NCBI GenBank assembly: GCA_029559475.1
Contig: JAKQBN010000046.1
Coordinates: 1-58,018 of the forward strand
Reading direction: 5' to 3'
DNA from: a bacterium
GTDB taxonomy: Bacteria > UBA4055
Length of the DNA stretch: 58,018 nucleotides
A program made the translations under genes and the position numbers. Within the stretch, counting starts at the first letter, position 1. Each line of letters opens with the position of its first letter. The notes under the pieces were generated by a model that made no database searches, was not told where the DNA came from, and saw only the letters and a list, made by a program, of their open reading frames with translations. Below are positions 1 through 8,634 of this stretch, piece after piece.

Positions 1-1
1 T

Positions 2-154
2 AAAAGTATTACTCACTTCAGTGTTGAAACGGCAGGCAGTTTTGATCTTGATGCTGAATTGAAAATATGGATCTCGAGTGCGAAGGAGCCCATCCAGAAG
101 CAGTTTAATAAGAGTGTTGATATTTATGAGGTCCAGAAGATACTTGCGATGTAA
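2..154 (+). CDS. C-terminal fragment of an unknown protein
   Basis: The window opens inside a reading frame that runs 50 codons to a TAA stop at 152-154, ending in ...YEVQKILAM. No start is visible, so the gene continues to the left. I do not recognise the family. The frame has ordinary codon use for this genome and no repeats or membrane segment. It is followed by the convergent PIN module. It could be a real C-terminus or chance; the length of open frame and the natural-looking amphipathic sequence favour a real gene. Confidence 0.4.
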   Translation, partial: KSITHFSVETAGSFDLDAELKIWISSAKEPIQKQFNKSVDIYEVQKILAM

Positions 155-186
155 GTTTTAGGATAATTAAAGCGTAACTGTCGTAT

Positions 187-429
187 TTATTTTTTATCAG
201 TATCTGGATTGTATTCACTTATTTTATCAGAAACGGCAAGGCTGATATTATCAGTTTTAGGATATGCGTTATCTGTCGGTTTTAAACCGAGTTTTTCCAT
301 TATCTTGACTGATTTTATAATAGAAGCATCAAGGGCTTTTTTCAGATCAATGTTCTCAACCTCGGCAGCGGCTTTTTCTTTCCATTCCCAGACTTCGATC
401 TGAGCTTTAGAAATGTTATTCGTTTTCAT
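187..429 (-). CDS. Presumed antitoxin partner of PIN toxin
   Basis: This 80-residue, charged, probably helical protein begins with a KAQIEVWEWKEKA segment, which resembles small proteins I recall beside PIN-domain ribonucleases. Its start is well supported: a GGAGG Shine-Dalgarno sequence lies 6 bases before the ATG at 427-429. It overlaps the end of the PIN gene by 14 bp, so the two are co-transcribed and probably translationally coupled, toxin first. No DNA-binding motif is obvious. The antitoxin role is inferred from position and size, not from a recognised antitoxin fold. Confidence 0.6.
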   Translation of the reverse strand: MKTNNISKAQIEVWEWKEKAAAEVENIDLKKALDASIIKSVKIMEKLGLKPTDNAYPKTDNISLAVSDKISEYNPDTDKK

Positions 430-910
430 AGATGACCTCCATAGGTGTGCAGATCCTCATATTATGCGTATATCCTTCGCCGATATTCCACGATATGACC
501 TTTCTTTCTCTGTTGATGTTAGCCATGTGTTTGTAATTCCAGCTTATTAGAGCATCTATCTGATAATATGTGCAAACTGCGATATGCAAGGCGTCCATCA
601 GGCTTTTTCTGGGCAGAATTCCCTGCTCGATATATCCTTGTGCTATAAATTCGATATCATTTTTATTTGTCTCGATATCGAGAATACGAAGGTCATAGTC
701 TTTGATTACTGAAATAAGTCTAACTTTTTTATCTTCATTTTCAGTCTGATTTATTTCGGTTAATACGATAGGTGAAATGTAGGTGTTGTATTTTTTAGTC
801 TTAATATATTTATCGAATAACTCGATCGTTAATAGTTTTGCTTCTGGTGCGTCATCTGCGAACAGATGGTTGATAACGCTCGTATCAAGATAAATATTTA
901 ATTTTTTCAT
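416..910 (-). CDS. PIN-domain ribonuclease, probable toxin
   Basis: This protein of about 164 residues is a PIN-fold nuclease. Acidic residues expected to bind Mg2+ are visible: Asp in YLDTSV near residue 8, Glu in VLTEI near residue 43, and Asp in MDALHIA near residue 109. PIN toxins of type II modules typically cleave RNA, often tRNA or mRNA; the target here cannot be read from sequence. The start chosen is the ATG at 908-910, which has GGAG 9 bases upstream; a longer frame from 934 adds eight residues without a good ribosome site. The downstream overlapping small gene at 187-429 is the likely antitoxin. Confidence 0.8.
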   Translation of the reverse strand: MKKLNIYLDTSVINHLFADDAPEAKLLTIELFDKYIKTKKYNTYISPIVLTEINQTENEDKKVRLISVIKDYDLRILDIETNKNDIEFIAQGYIEQGILPRKSLMDALHIAVCTYYQIDALISWNYKHMANINRERKVISWNIGEGYTHNMRICTPMEVIYENE

Positions 911-1154
911 ATACAAATTCTCCTTCAAACTCAAAGGATAATATACGAAATCAAAATGTTTTTTACTAATTAAATAATATTATAAAAAATGAGCGTTCTG
1001 AGAGATCCGAATATAGCCGATGATAAACTGATGCCGGAGGAATGAAAAATGTCGTGACACTTTTACAGTTTTTTGGACAAAAGCACTATTGAATTATGAA
1101 TGAAGGAAACTTCGTAGAATTATTCAATTTGTTGTAATATTCGATGTTTACAAG

Positions 1155-1179
1155 ATTGTCGTGACAGTGTCACGACAAT
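1155..1179. promoter_or_regulatory. Perfect 11-bp inverted repeat before ORF6N remnant
   Basis: Two 11-base arms (ATTGTCGTGAC and its exact reverse complement) flank a 3-base centre. The element sits immediately upstream of the decayed ORF6N reading frame, where it could be an operator for a DNA-binding protein or a relic of an insertion end. A half-match, GTCGTGACAC, lies about 100 bp upstream at 1051-1060. The symmetry is directly visible; the function is a guess. Confidence 0.5.
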
Positions 1180-1499
1180 TGAAATCAGGTGATGCTGGAC
1201 AGGGATCTGGCGGAATTGTACGGGGTGGGTACGAAAGTGCTTAATCAGGCAGTAAGTCGTAATATTGAAAGATTCCCTGAGAATTATCGTTTTCAGCTTA
1301 ATATTTCAGTATATGCAGAATGGAAGTCACAAATTGTGACTTCCATTGGCGACAAGATGGGTTTAAGAAAAAGACCATATGTGTTTACCGAGCAAGGTGT
1401 AGCGATGCTTGCAGGCGTTTTTAAAAGTCAGACGGCAGGAAATGGTTCGGATTCTCGAGAATGGATATTGAGTCTGTCGAAATGCTGTCAAGGTTAGGG
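1180..1499 (+). pseudogene. Decayed ORF6N-domain gene
   Basis: The frame from the GTG at 1189 encodes the core of an ORF6N domain, a DNA-binding-type domain of phage and accessory genes: VMLDRDLAELYGV, KVLNQAVSRNIERFPENY, and YVFTEQGVAMLAGV. The usual beginning (a lead-in ending IRGQ-V-M-L-D) is broken: an in-frame TGA lies at 1180-1182, and the IR-like codons sit in another frame just before VMLD, suggesting a small deletion. At the other end the sequence departs from the family after residue 82 and stops at 1497, where full proteins continue for 50-100 or more residues. I read this as a remnant inactivated at both ends. Confidence 0.6.
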
Positions 1500-1582
1500 A
1501 AGTAGAAAACAACGCGTAAGTAAATATTTTTATAGTATTTTACAGCTTCTTGCGTTATATTTTGGTTATAATTGGAGAAGAA

Positions 1583-1891
1583 ATGAAACTGCCCAAGCTG
1601 GAAATAAATGAAAAAAAGGTCAAAGAAATAGCATCTTCATATAAAATACTGGAGTTGTATATTTTTGGTTCAGCGCTCAGGCAGGATTTTAATGATAAAA
1701 GCGATGTTGACCTGTTGATTAAAATTTCAAAAGATTCAGGATATTCGATCTTTGAGCTGCTGGAGATAAAAGAAAAATTCGAGAAACTGTTCAAGAGAAA
1801 GATCGATCTTGTGGAAATGGACGGTTTAAGGAATCCATACAGAAAGAAAGAGATATTAAGCACAGCCAGGAAGATATATGCCTCTGAATGA
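1583..1891 (+). CDS. mntA: MntA-like minimal nucleotidyltransferase antitoxin
   Basis: This 102-residue protein is a minimal nucleotidyltransferase. The active-site signature GSX10DXD is complete: Gly29-Ser30, then Asp41 and Asp43, with a third acidic residue at Asp75 in KIDLVEM. Family members of HepT/MntA modules neutralise the HEPN toxin by adding AMP residues to a tyrosine next to its catalytic histidine. The start at 1583 has GGAG five bases upstream; the frame extends to 1550 without a ribosome site. It overlaps the HepT gene by 14 bp, antitoxin first. Confidence 0.85.
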   Translation: MKLPKLEINEKKVKEIASSYKILELYIFGSALRQDFNDKSDVDLLIKISKDSGYSIFELLEIKEKFEKLFKRKIDLVEMDGLRNPYRKKEILSTARKIYASE

Positions 1892-2213
1892 TAAGGACAG
1901 TTCATATTTATGGGATATAGTACAGGCCGGTAAAGAGATACTCGAGTTCATCAATGGTATTTCATATCATAAATTCTGCGAAAAGAAAATCATCAGATAT
2001 GCAGTTGAAAGGCAGCTGCTTGTAATCGGAGAAGCGGCTAATCATTTGTCTGATGAATTTAAAGCATCAGAATCCGAATTTCCCTGGGAAAAGATCATAG
2101 GAATGCGTAATATAATAGCCCATGAGTATGGTGAGATTCTTGAAGAGAGGATATGGGCTACAGCCAATGATCATATTAAACCGTTGATCGATTCGCTGGA
2201 AAAATACTTATAA
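1878..2213 (+). CDS. hepT: HepT-like HEPN (DUF86) ribonuclease toxin
   Basis: This 111-residue all-helical HEPN protein of the DUF86 family carries the RX4HXY motif: Arg77, His82 and Tyr84 within RNIIAHEY. Arg and His are the catalytic residues of HEPN RNases, and the Tyr is the AMPylation site in characterised HepT proteins. Length matches the family. With the upstream MntA it forms an intact toxin-antitoxin pair; both key motifs are complete, so the module is likely functional. The overlap with mntA indicates one transcript. Confidence 0.87.
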   Translation: MPLNDKDSSYLWDIVQAGKEILEFINGISYHKFCEKKIIRYAVERQLLVIGEAANHLSDEFKASESEFPWEKIIGMRNIIAHEYGEILEERIWATANDHIKPLIDSLEKYL

Positions 2214-2268
2214 GCTTCTTATGTGTAGGATTTATAGCTAATTATAGCAAAAATCAAGAGTAGGCTAT

Positions 2269-3114
2269 TTGAATATAATTAAATGCCCGGTTTGCGGCAA
2301 AAAAACAGAGAAGAAAGATAAAACATATATTTGCATAAATAATCATTCTTTCGATATTGCAAAGCAGGGATATACGAATTTTCTGCTGAACAACGATAAA
2401 AAGTCCAAGGAGCCCGGGGACACAAAGGAGATGCTGCTCGCCAGAAAGAATTTTCTAGATAAAGGTTATTATAAATTTATTTTAGAACATGTAAAAAATA
2501 CGATCATTACCGACATAACCGGCGCTCAAAACAAAAGTATCAATCTGAATGTTATTGATGTAGGATGCGGGGAAGGCTATTATCTATCAGGAATGATAAA
2601 CGATATAGATGAGGCTGTGAAAAATATCAGCGCTCATTATTACGGGGTAGATATTTCAAAAGAAGGAATAAGATTGGCTGCGCTCAGGAATGTGAATGTG
2701 GAATGGTTCGCTGCAAATTCATTCAATCTGCCGTTCGTTGATAACTGTTTCGACTATATAATATACATGTTTTCAATACTGGATGTAAAAGAATGCTCCA
2801 GAGTATTAAGGAATAACGGAAAAATAATCTTCGTGACCGCGCAAAAAGAGCATTTGAAAGAATTAAAGGAAATAATATATCCGGTCTTAACGGAAAAAAA
2901 ATACGAGGCGGAAAATCTGCAGGGATGCGATATATTACAAAGCACAGATTATTTAAGTAAAGTTATGATAGATTCAAATTCTGACCTTTGGAACCTTTTA
3001 TCCATGACGCCGCATTTCTGGAAGGCGGAAGAAAAGAATAAGCTGCTCTTAAATGATCATGATAGCCTTGAAGTTACGATCAATATTAATATTAAAGTTT
3101 TAAAATTTAAATAA
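2269..3114 (+). CDS. rlmA: 23S rRNA (guanine-N1)-methyltransferase RlmA-like
   Basis: The 281-residue protein has the RlmA layout. An N-terminal zinc finger comprises Cys6, Cys9, Cys22 and His26, followed by the family signature FDIAKQGYTNFL and EPGDTKEML-ARKNFLDKGYY. A Rossmann SAM-binding domain begins near residue 100 (VIDVGCGEGYYL). RlmA-type enzymes methylate N1 of a guanosine in helix 35 of 23S rRNA (G745 in E. coli, G748 in Gram-positive relatives); which position is used here cannot be told. Translation probably starts at TTG, since no ATG precedes the zinc finger; a weak AAGAG lies upstream. It is convergent with the RND pump gene, 4 bp apart. Confidence 0.85.
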   Translation: MNIIKCPVCGKKTEKKDKTYICINNHSFDIAKQGYTNFLLNNDKKSKEPGDTKEMLLARKNFLDKGYYKFILEHVKNTIITDITGAQNKSINLNVIDVGCGEGYYLSGMINDIDEAVKNISAHYYGVDISKEGIRLAALRNVNVEWFAANSFNLPFVDNCFDYIIYMFSILDVKECSRVLRNNGKIIFVTAQKEHLKELKEIIYPVLTEKKYEAENLQGCDILQSTDYLSKVMIDSNSDLWNLLSMTPHFWKAEEKNKLLLNDHDSLEVTININIKVLKFK

Positions 3115-3118
3115 CCGT

Positions 3119-6100
3119 TTACGCTTTTTTCTTTCTAACCTTCTCTTCAAATATCGTATAGATCACAGGTATCAAAATTAAAGTGATCACGGTCGAGCTT
3201 AAAAGTCCGCCTATAACAACTCTGGCTAACGGAGCCTGGCTTTCACCACCTTCGCCGAGTCCGAAGGAGAGGGGGAGAAGTCCGAGCACTGTCGTCGAAG
3301 TCGTCATGAGGATCGGCCTTAGTCTCCGCGCACCTGCCGTGCAGACAGCCTCGATCATTTCCATTCCGTGCTTAAATCTGAGCTGGTTCGTGTAATCGAC
3401 AAGCAGAATGGCGTTATTGACAACGATACCGGCGAGCATTATGCAGCCTATGAACGCCTGCATGCTGAATATGGTTCCCGTCAGCATCATAACGGCTACG
3501 ATCCCTATCAGCGCGACAGGTATTGAGAACAGAATCACGAACGGGTCAATAAGCGATTCGAACTGGCCGGCCATGACGAGATAAACGAGAACGAGGGCGA
3601 GAATAAATCCTAGCATCAGCTCTTTAAATGCCTTCTGCTGCTCCTCGTAATCCCCGCCGAAGATTATCGCGAAATCTTTAGGCACGGGAACATCTTTTAG
3701 AAGCTCACGCGTGTCGCTGATGATGCTGCCCAGATCTCTGCCGGTGAAATTCCCGGTAACTTCGATTATCCTCTCTTGATCTTTCCTTTCAAGTTCGGCC
3801 GGGCCTTCGCGCATTTCGGTTCTAACCACATTTCTTAAGGCTATGTGCTGTTTTTTATTATTAACGACCGTAAGGTCGAGAATGTCCTCAAGATCGGTTC
3901 TGTCTTCCTTCTTGAGCCTGAGAATGATCCTGTACTGTTTTCCGTGCTCCCTGTAATATGAGGCTGTACTTCCGCTGACAGCAGCCTGTACAGCCCTTCC
4001 AATTGAGTAAACGCTCAGCCCCAGATCGGCCGCTTTCTGTTTATCGATAAGAATGATCTGTTCGGGATTGCCTTCAGCTCTCGATATGTCTGTGTCGGTT
4101 ATACCTTCAACTTGTTTAATTCTGTTTTCCACTTCAATTGCGATTTTTTGTGCTTCGGAAAGGTCATATCCTCTTATCTCAACGCTTAATTCATTCGCAG
4201 AGGACTGATTCATACGCATAAAATTCATTCCTCCGCCTGATCGTGTTCTAATTGATACTCCGGGTATTCCCTTTATTAATCTTCGGAGATCATCCGCAAT
4301 GTCATTGCTTGACCTGCCTCTATCTGCTTTGGAAACCAGCCTTATTCTAATGCTGCCGCCGTCGCTTTCAAGTCTTGTCATCATCGAAACTGCTTCGGGG
4401 ACATTGTCTTTTACCATTTTTTCGATCTTAAGCGAAGCCTCGTCCATGATCTCGAGTTTTGTGCCTACCGCCATTTCGAATGATACGCTTACCTCGCCTT
4501 CGTCTGCCGTAGGCATAAGTTCAACGCCGATAAAAGGTATAAGAGCGACGGAAATGACGAGAAGAGAGCCCAGAACTGCAACGACTTTTTTCTGGTTGGA
4601 AAGTGCGCGTTTCAGAAATTTTCTGTATTTGTCCTCAATAATGCTGAACGTTCTCCCGCTGGCTTCGTATATCCTTTTCTTTAAAGAACGTTCTTTTAAT
4701 GAAGATTCCTTTTCCGTGTGAAGAAATTTCGATGAAAGCATAGGTATAAGAGTCAGCGCAACGAAGAGTGAGCATAAAAGCGCGAAGCCGACAACATAAG
4801 CCATCTGCTTAAATATAATTCCGGACATTCCCCTGATGAATATGACGGGAAAGAAGACTACAACAGTCGTAAGAGTGCTTGACAAAATAGCTGACCAGAC
4901 TTCGTCAGCTCCTTCGATAGCGGCTTTCTTTAATAACGCGCCGCTCTCTCTATGTCTGTAAATGTTTTCAAGAACTACTATAGAGCTGTCTAGAAGCATT
5001 CCTATACCGAGAGCCAGCCCGCCGAAAGTGATAGTATTCAAAGTGAATCCGCCGAAATACATAAGACCGAAAGTTGCTATTATGGAAACGGGTATAGCTG
5101 TAGCTATAATTAGTGTACTCGCTGCGTTCCTCAAAAAAAGGAACAGGATCAGAACAGCCAGAAAACCGCCCCATATAGCCGAAACGCTGATGCTGTTAAT
5201 GGACTGCTTTATAAATTTTGCCGAATCGAATAAAGCTAAAAGTTTAAGCTGGGAAAAATCCTTATTTATTATCGTGATCTCTTCATTTACCTTTTCTACT
5301 ACCTGAACAGTATTCGCCCCGGACTGTTTTGAGATCGAGACGGTCACGCCCGGAGTTCCGTTTATCCTGATGATCTGATCCGCTTCCTCCCAGGAATCCG
5401 ATACTTCTGCAACATCTTTCAGCTTAAGCTGGGTGCCGTTAACAGATTTTACGACAGTGTTTTTTATATCCTCGACCGATGAGTATTCCGCCAGCGTTCT
5501 TATCAGCACGGTCGAAGTACCTTTCTCGAAATCTCCCGCCGGAATGTTCTGGTTATCATTCTTGAGACTTGTTATTATATCGTCAATAGATATTCCGTAT
5601 GCTTTAAGCTTTGAAGATTCAAATTCGACATGGATCTCTCTGTTGAGTCCGCCCCTGATGTCTGCCGAAGCTACTCCGGGTACTCTTTCAAGCCTGTATT
5701 TTATCTGATCGTCAATGATCTTTCTTAATTCGATCGGGTTAAGGTCCGAGGATACGCCTATCATCATGACGGGGGCTGAAGATGTGTCGAACTTCCTTAT
5801 GGTCGGTTTCTCCATATCGTCAGGAAGTCTGCCTATCACCCTGTCGAGCCGGTCTCTTATGTCGTTCGCAGCTACATCCAGATCCGTTCCCCACGCGAAA
5901 GATACCCTGATCCTGCTTTCGCCCTCGCCTGATGAAGACGTGATCGTTTCCACGCCCGAAACTGCCGAAAGAGCTTCTTCTATTGGTCTTGTGACCATTT
6001 CCTCGATCTCCTGAGGCCCCACGTTGCCGTAGTTTGAAAAAACCGTTATCGTCGGATAAGTGATCTCAGGCATCAGATCGATCGAAAGCCTGGATAAAGA

Positions 6101-6181
6101 AACTATACCGAGTATTATTATTATCGTATAAACAACAAGCGTGAGTACAGGCCTGTTGACGGATCTGCTGCCCAGGCTCAT
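3119..6181 (-). CDS. RND efflux pump inner-membrane permease (HAE1/AcrB type)
   Basis: This 1020-residue protein has the full length and twofold organisation of a hydrophobe/amphiphile efflux RND permease: TM1 near residues 12-30, a large periplasmic porter domain, a TM bundle near 330-530, a second porter domain, and a closing TM bundle near 850-1010. The TM4 proton-relay segment reads GMLLDSSIVVLENIYRHRE, keeping the first Asp but with Ser at the next position, a variant seen in many RND proteins outside proteobacteria. It overlaps the adaptor gene by 4 bp (ATGA), so the pair is coupled. No outer-membrane TolC-type gene is adjacent, so an exit duct must be supplied from elsewhere. Substrate is unknown. 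Confidence 0.9.
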   Translation of the reverse strand: MSLGSRSVNRPVLTLVVYTIIIILGIVSLSRLSIDLMPEITYPTITVFSNYGNVGPQEIEEMVTRPIEEALSAVSGVETITSSSGEGESRIRVSFAWGTDLDVAANDIRDRLDRVIGRLPDDMEKPTIRKFDTSSAPVMMIGVSSDLNPIELRKIIDDQIKYRLERVPGVASADIRGGLNREIHVEFESSKLKAYGISIDDIITSLKNDNQNIPAGDFEKGTSTVLIRTLAEYSSVEDIKNTVVKSVNGTQLKLKDVAEVSDSWEEADQIIRINGTPGVTVSISKQSGANTVQVVEKVNEEITIINKDFSQLKLLALFDSAKFIKQSINSISVSAIWGGFLAVLILFLFLRNAASTLIIATAIPVSIIATFGLMYFGGFTLNTITFGGLALGIGMLLDSSIVVLENIYRHRESGALLKKAAIEGADEVWSAILSSTLTTVVVFFPVIFIRGMSGIIFKQMAYVVGFALLCSLFVALTLIPMLSSKFLHTEKESSLKERSLKKRIYEASGRTFSIIEDKYRKFLKRALSNQKKVVAVLGSLLVISVALIPFIGVELMPTADEGEVSVSFEMAVGTKLEIMDEASLKIEKMVKDNVPEAVSMMTRLESDGGSIRIRLVSKADRGRSSNDIADDLRRLIKGIPGVSIRTRSGGGMNFMRMNQSSANELSVEIRGYDLSEAQKIAIEVENRIKQVEGITDTDISRAEGNPEQIILIDKQKAADLGLSVYSIGRAVQAAVSGSTASYYREHGKQYRIILRLKKEDRTDLEDILDLTVVNNKKQHIALRNVVRTEMREGPAELERKDQERIIEVTGNFTGRDLGSIISDTRELLKDVPVPKDFAIIFGGDYEEQQKAFKELMLGFILALVLVYLVMAGQFESLIDPFVILFSIPVALIGIVAVMMLTGTIFSMQAFIGCIMLAGIVVNNAILLVDYTNQLRFKHGMEMIEAVCTAGARRLRPILMTTSTTVLGLLPLSFGLGEGGESQAPLARVVIGGLLSSTVITLILIPVIYTIFEEKVRKKKA

Positions 6182-7347
6182 CTGCTTTTCTCCGTTTCTT
6201 TTTTACCGCTGCTGCCTGACCTTTCAGTCATTATCTTCGAACCGTCGCTTAAAAGATGCTGACCGAGCGTTACAACTTCCCCTTCTATCACCGGCGAAAC
6301 TATTTCGATCTTTGTCGTATTTCTTATTCCTGTTTCGACGGGAACGAATATAACTTCGGAATTATTTTTATCTGTAAGGAACACGCCTTCAGTTCCCTTA
6401 AAATTCACAAGAGCGGTAAACGGAATGGTTCGTGCGGATACTTTTTTGCTTATTATCAAACTAATACTGCAGAACATTCCGGGTTTTAGAAATCTGTCAT
6501 TGTTTTGTATTTCTATCTCGGCAGCTGCGGTTCTCGTCTGCTCGTCAAATGCCGGAGCCAATCTTTTTATAACTCCCGTGAATTTCTTACCTTTATATGC
6601 GTCAACCGTGATCTCGGCATTCTGGCCAATCTTGACCTTTGGGTAAACATCTTCAGTCAGTGACGTTTTTACGATAACCTTTTCAATTCCGACAACGGTC
6701 GCTACCGGCGAGTTCTGGGACAGATTGTTCCCTTCATCGGTAAACCTTTCAGCTATAATTCCTTTCTTTGGAGAAGTTATCCTTGTGTATTCGAGGTTTA
6801 TTTTCGCAGATCTCAATGATGCTTCTTTCTGCATCACCTGGGCTTTGGCATTTTTTACTCTGTTCTCGGATGCGGTATAGGCCGTTTCGGCTTTCGCGAA
6901 GTCAAGATCCGAAGAAAATTTCTTTTCTTTCAGGGATCTGGCAGTTTCAAAATCCTGTTTTGCGATTATTAGCTGCGATTCCGCGTCGGACTGATTGGCT
7001 TTCGCGATCTCGAGACCGGCTTCGGCTTCGATCAGATCCTGTCTGTATTCGCTGTCGTCAAGAAGAGCGATCAGATCACCTGCTATAACAGCATCCCCAA
7101 TATTCTTCTTAATGCTTACGATCTTGCCTGAAAGCTTTGATGACGCTGTAAATCTGTATTCCGGAGAAATGCTTCCGGACAATTCCTTAATTTCCTGTAT
7201 CGGCTCGATCATAATTTTCTCGGTTATTACGGCTAATGCCTGTTTATGTCTCTGATTGTCAATATTTTCAGAACAGGACAAAGTCAAAGCTGATATACCA
7301 GCGATAAATATACTTAATAATAATTTTCTGTTAAAAGTTCCTTTCAT
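6178..7347 (-). CDS. RND periplasmic adaptor (membrane fusion) lipoprotein
   Basis: This 389-residue adaptor connects an RND permease to an outer-membrane duct. A lipoprotein signal ends in LTLSC, with the acylated Cys at residue 25. It is followed by a biotinyl-lipoyl-like half (GKIVSIKKNIGDAVIAGDLIALL), a long alpha-helical hairpin near residues 105-175, a second lipoyl half (ITSPKKGIIAERFTDEGN), and beta-barrel and membrane-proximal domains. A GGAG site precedes the ATG. It is first in the two-gene efflux operon and divergent from the small lipoprotein gene at 7531. Confidence 0.9.
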   Translation of the reverse strand: MKGTFNRKLLLSIFIAGISALTLSCSENIDNQRHKQALAVITEKIMIEPIQEIKELSGSISPEYRFTASSKLSGKIVSIKKNIGDAVIAGDLIALLDDSEYRQDLIEAEAGLEIAKANQSDAESQLIIAKQDFETARSLKEKKFSSDLDFAKAETAYTASENRVKNAKAQVMQKEASLRSAKINLEYTRITSPKKGIIAERFTDEGNNLSQNSPVATVVGIEKVIVKTSLTEDVYPKVKIGQNAEITVDAYKGKKFTGVIKRLAPAFDEQTRTAAAEIEIQNNDRFLKPGMFCSISLIISKKVSARTIPFTALVNFKGTEGVFLTDKNNSEVIFVPVETGIRNTTKIEIVSPVIEGEVVTLGQHLLSDGSKIMTERSGSSGKKETEKSR

Positions 7348-7464
7348 GTTTTCTCCGGTACTTGTTAATTTACTATTTTAAAGTAAACGGAATATATAAT
7401 AATTTATTCTGAAATAATAGCTGAAAATTTAAAATGATCAGGTAAAACAAAAAGATTATTGCAC

Positions 7465-7492
7465 TTGACAATCGGCAAATATTTCGTAATTT
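7465..7492 (+). promoter_or_regulatory. Candidate sigma-70 promoter for small lipoprotein
   Basis: A perfect -35 box TTGACA (7465-7470) and a TAATTT -10 box (7487-7492) are separated by 16 bp, about 38 bp before the start codon. This is inference from consensus only. Confidence 0.5.
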
Positions 7493-7530
7493 ACAGATGA
7501 CATAAACATTAACAATTTACGGAGGGTAAA

Positions 7531-7782
7531 ATGAAAAAAATGTTGGTCGTGATGGCTATCGGAGCGATGCTTCTGGTAAGCTGCTCAAAAGAGGAACTCA
7601 ACAAATTGCAGGCTGAAGCAGCTACATTAAAAGCTGATCTTGCTAATTTGCAAACACAGATACAGACTCTGACGCAGGAAAAAGACGCAATGACGACTCA
7701 GATCACTGCTCTAACAGCTGAAAAGGATAGAGCTGTTTTCGTTCTTGACTCAATAAAAACAAAATATAAGATCAAAATGTAA
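7531..7782 (+). CDS. Small coiled-coil lipoprotein (Lpp-like)
   Basis: This 83-residue protein has a lipoprotein signal peptide ending LLVSC, with Cys18 the predicted acylation site. From about residue 20 to 70 it is a continuous coiled coil with heptad-spaced hydrophobics (LNKLQAEAATLKADLANLQ and similar). The organisation resembles Lpp-type envelope lipoproteins, but no C-terminal lysine cross-link motif can be claimed (it ends KYKIKM). It is a single-gene unit with its own promoter, a strong GGAGG site and a terminator, which suggests high expression. The family is not recognised by name. Confidence 0.8.
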   Translation: MKKMLVVMAIGAMLLVSCSKEELNKLQAEAATLKADLANLQTQIQTLTQEKDAMTTQITALTAEKDRAVFVLDSIKTKYKIKM

Positions 7783-7787
7783 TTTGT

Positions 7788-7813
7788 AAAAAGCCCGGAT
7801 GTCCGGGCTTTTT
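7788..7813. terminator. Rho-independent terminator (bidirectional)
   Basis: A 12-bp perfect stem (AAAAAGCCCGGA and its complement) closes a 2-base centre and is flanked by A and T runs on both sides. It ends the lipoprotein transcript and, on the other strand, the pab operon. Confidence 0.9.
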
Positions 7814-8634
7814 TATTTAAGATAGAAATTTCTGATCCTTTCTCCCGTGTCTGAAGGTATAAACTTTATTTCTTTTTTCTCTAAGCTGAGTGAAGAATAA
7901 TCCCTTGCTATAACAAGACTGTTTACCATTATAGCGCCAGTACAGTCTTCTAAGAATTCCTTACTGAATCCGACCTTTACGGTTTCACAATTATTGAAAC
8001 CGAGTTTTTTATGATCTGCGATGATATGTTTTTGCATGATGCCATAAAGATAGTTCTCCGCCTGATCACAATAATAAAGTGCATTATCTTTCACGCATAA
8101 AATATTCGACCTTGAACCTTCTATTATGTTATTCTGAAAGTTCGCAAAAAGTATCTCTTCGTCATTTCTTCCGGCTATAGATAGATAATTCTGCATGTAT
8201 GATAGAGTTTTATGTTTGTAAAAAGCGCTGTCTCGAATTGACTGACTTATACTTCCCCTTACCGGCGAAATGTCTCTATTGTATTCAGCTGCTGAAACAA
8301 GCATATTCCATACTGTTTTTTCAAAAAGCGGAGCGAACATTATTTTTATTCTGGCGGTTTTATCAGTCAAGCCGTTCTGGCTTATCAGGTCTGCGATCGA
8401 TTCTTCTAATGCCCATTCAGATTCCGGTACAGGTAATTTTAATTCCGCGCAGGAGTTTTTCAATCTTTTAAGATGGTCTTTTAAAAAAAAGATACTGCCT
8501 TTGTCAAAAAGTACTGTTTCAAAAAGACCGCAGCCGTAATTTAATGCCGGCGAGTCAGGTTTGATCATTATATTATCAATAAATTTTATCTGCCTGTCAA
8601 GCAGTACCTTTCTTCCCAGATCTCCTCCATGCAC
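7813..8634 (-). CDS. pabC: Class IV aminotransferase, probable aminodeoxychorismate lyase
   Basis: This PLP enzyme of fold type IV, 273 residues at the longest start, most likely releases pyruvate from 4-amino-4-deoxychorismate to give p-aminobenzoate. Family features include LNYGCGLFETVLF near residue 30, and KHKTLSYMQNYLSIAGR near residue 145 with the expected PLP lysine, followed by a family-typical EGSRSNI segment. The call of PabC over branched-chain or D-amino acid transaminase rests on position directly after pabB. The start is uncertain: the ATG at 8632-8634 overlaps pabB by 49 bp, and the family sequence really begins around residue 15. An internal ATG at residue 23 would be too late. 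Confidence 0.8.
   Translation of the reverse strand: MHGGDLGRKVLLDRQIKFIDNIMIKPDSPALNYGCGLFETVLFDKGSIFFLKDHLKRLKNSCAELKLPVPESEWALEESIADLISQNGLTDKTARIKIMFAPLFEKTVWNMLVSAAEYNRDISPVRGSISQSIRDSAFYKHKTLSYMQNYLSIAGRNDEEILFANFQNNIIEGSRSNILCVKDNALYYCDQAENYLYGIMQKHIIADHKKLGFNNCETVKVGFSKEFLEDCTGAIMVNSLVIARDYSSLSLEKKEIKFIPSDTGERIRNFYLK

Noticed and set aside
1051-1090. GTCGTGACACTTTTACAG sequence considered as a left IS21 end matching the right-hand IS.
   Set aside because: Similarity is limited to a GTGACACTTT core; there is no TG-initial terminus, spaced repeat pair or transposase remnant.
4299-4721. A 140-codon open frame on the plus strand inside the RND permease gene, with many similar opposite-strand frames across the window.
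   Set aside because: They lie antisense to well-supported genes, have unnatural Ser/Leu-rich composition and no ribosome sites or family resemblance.
7788-7813. Hairpin between the lipoprotein and pabC considered as a small RNA.
   Set aside because: A perfect GC stem with A/T flanks on both strands is fully explained as a shared terminator.
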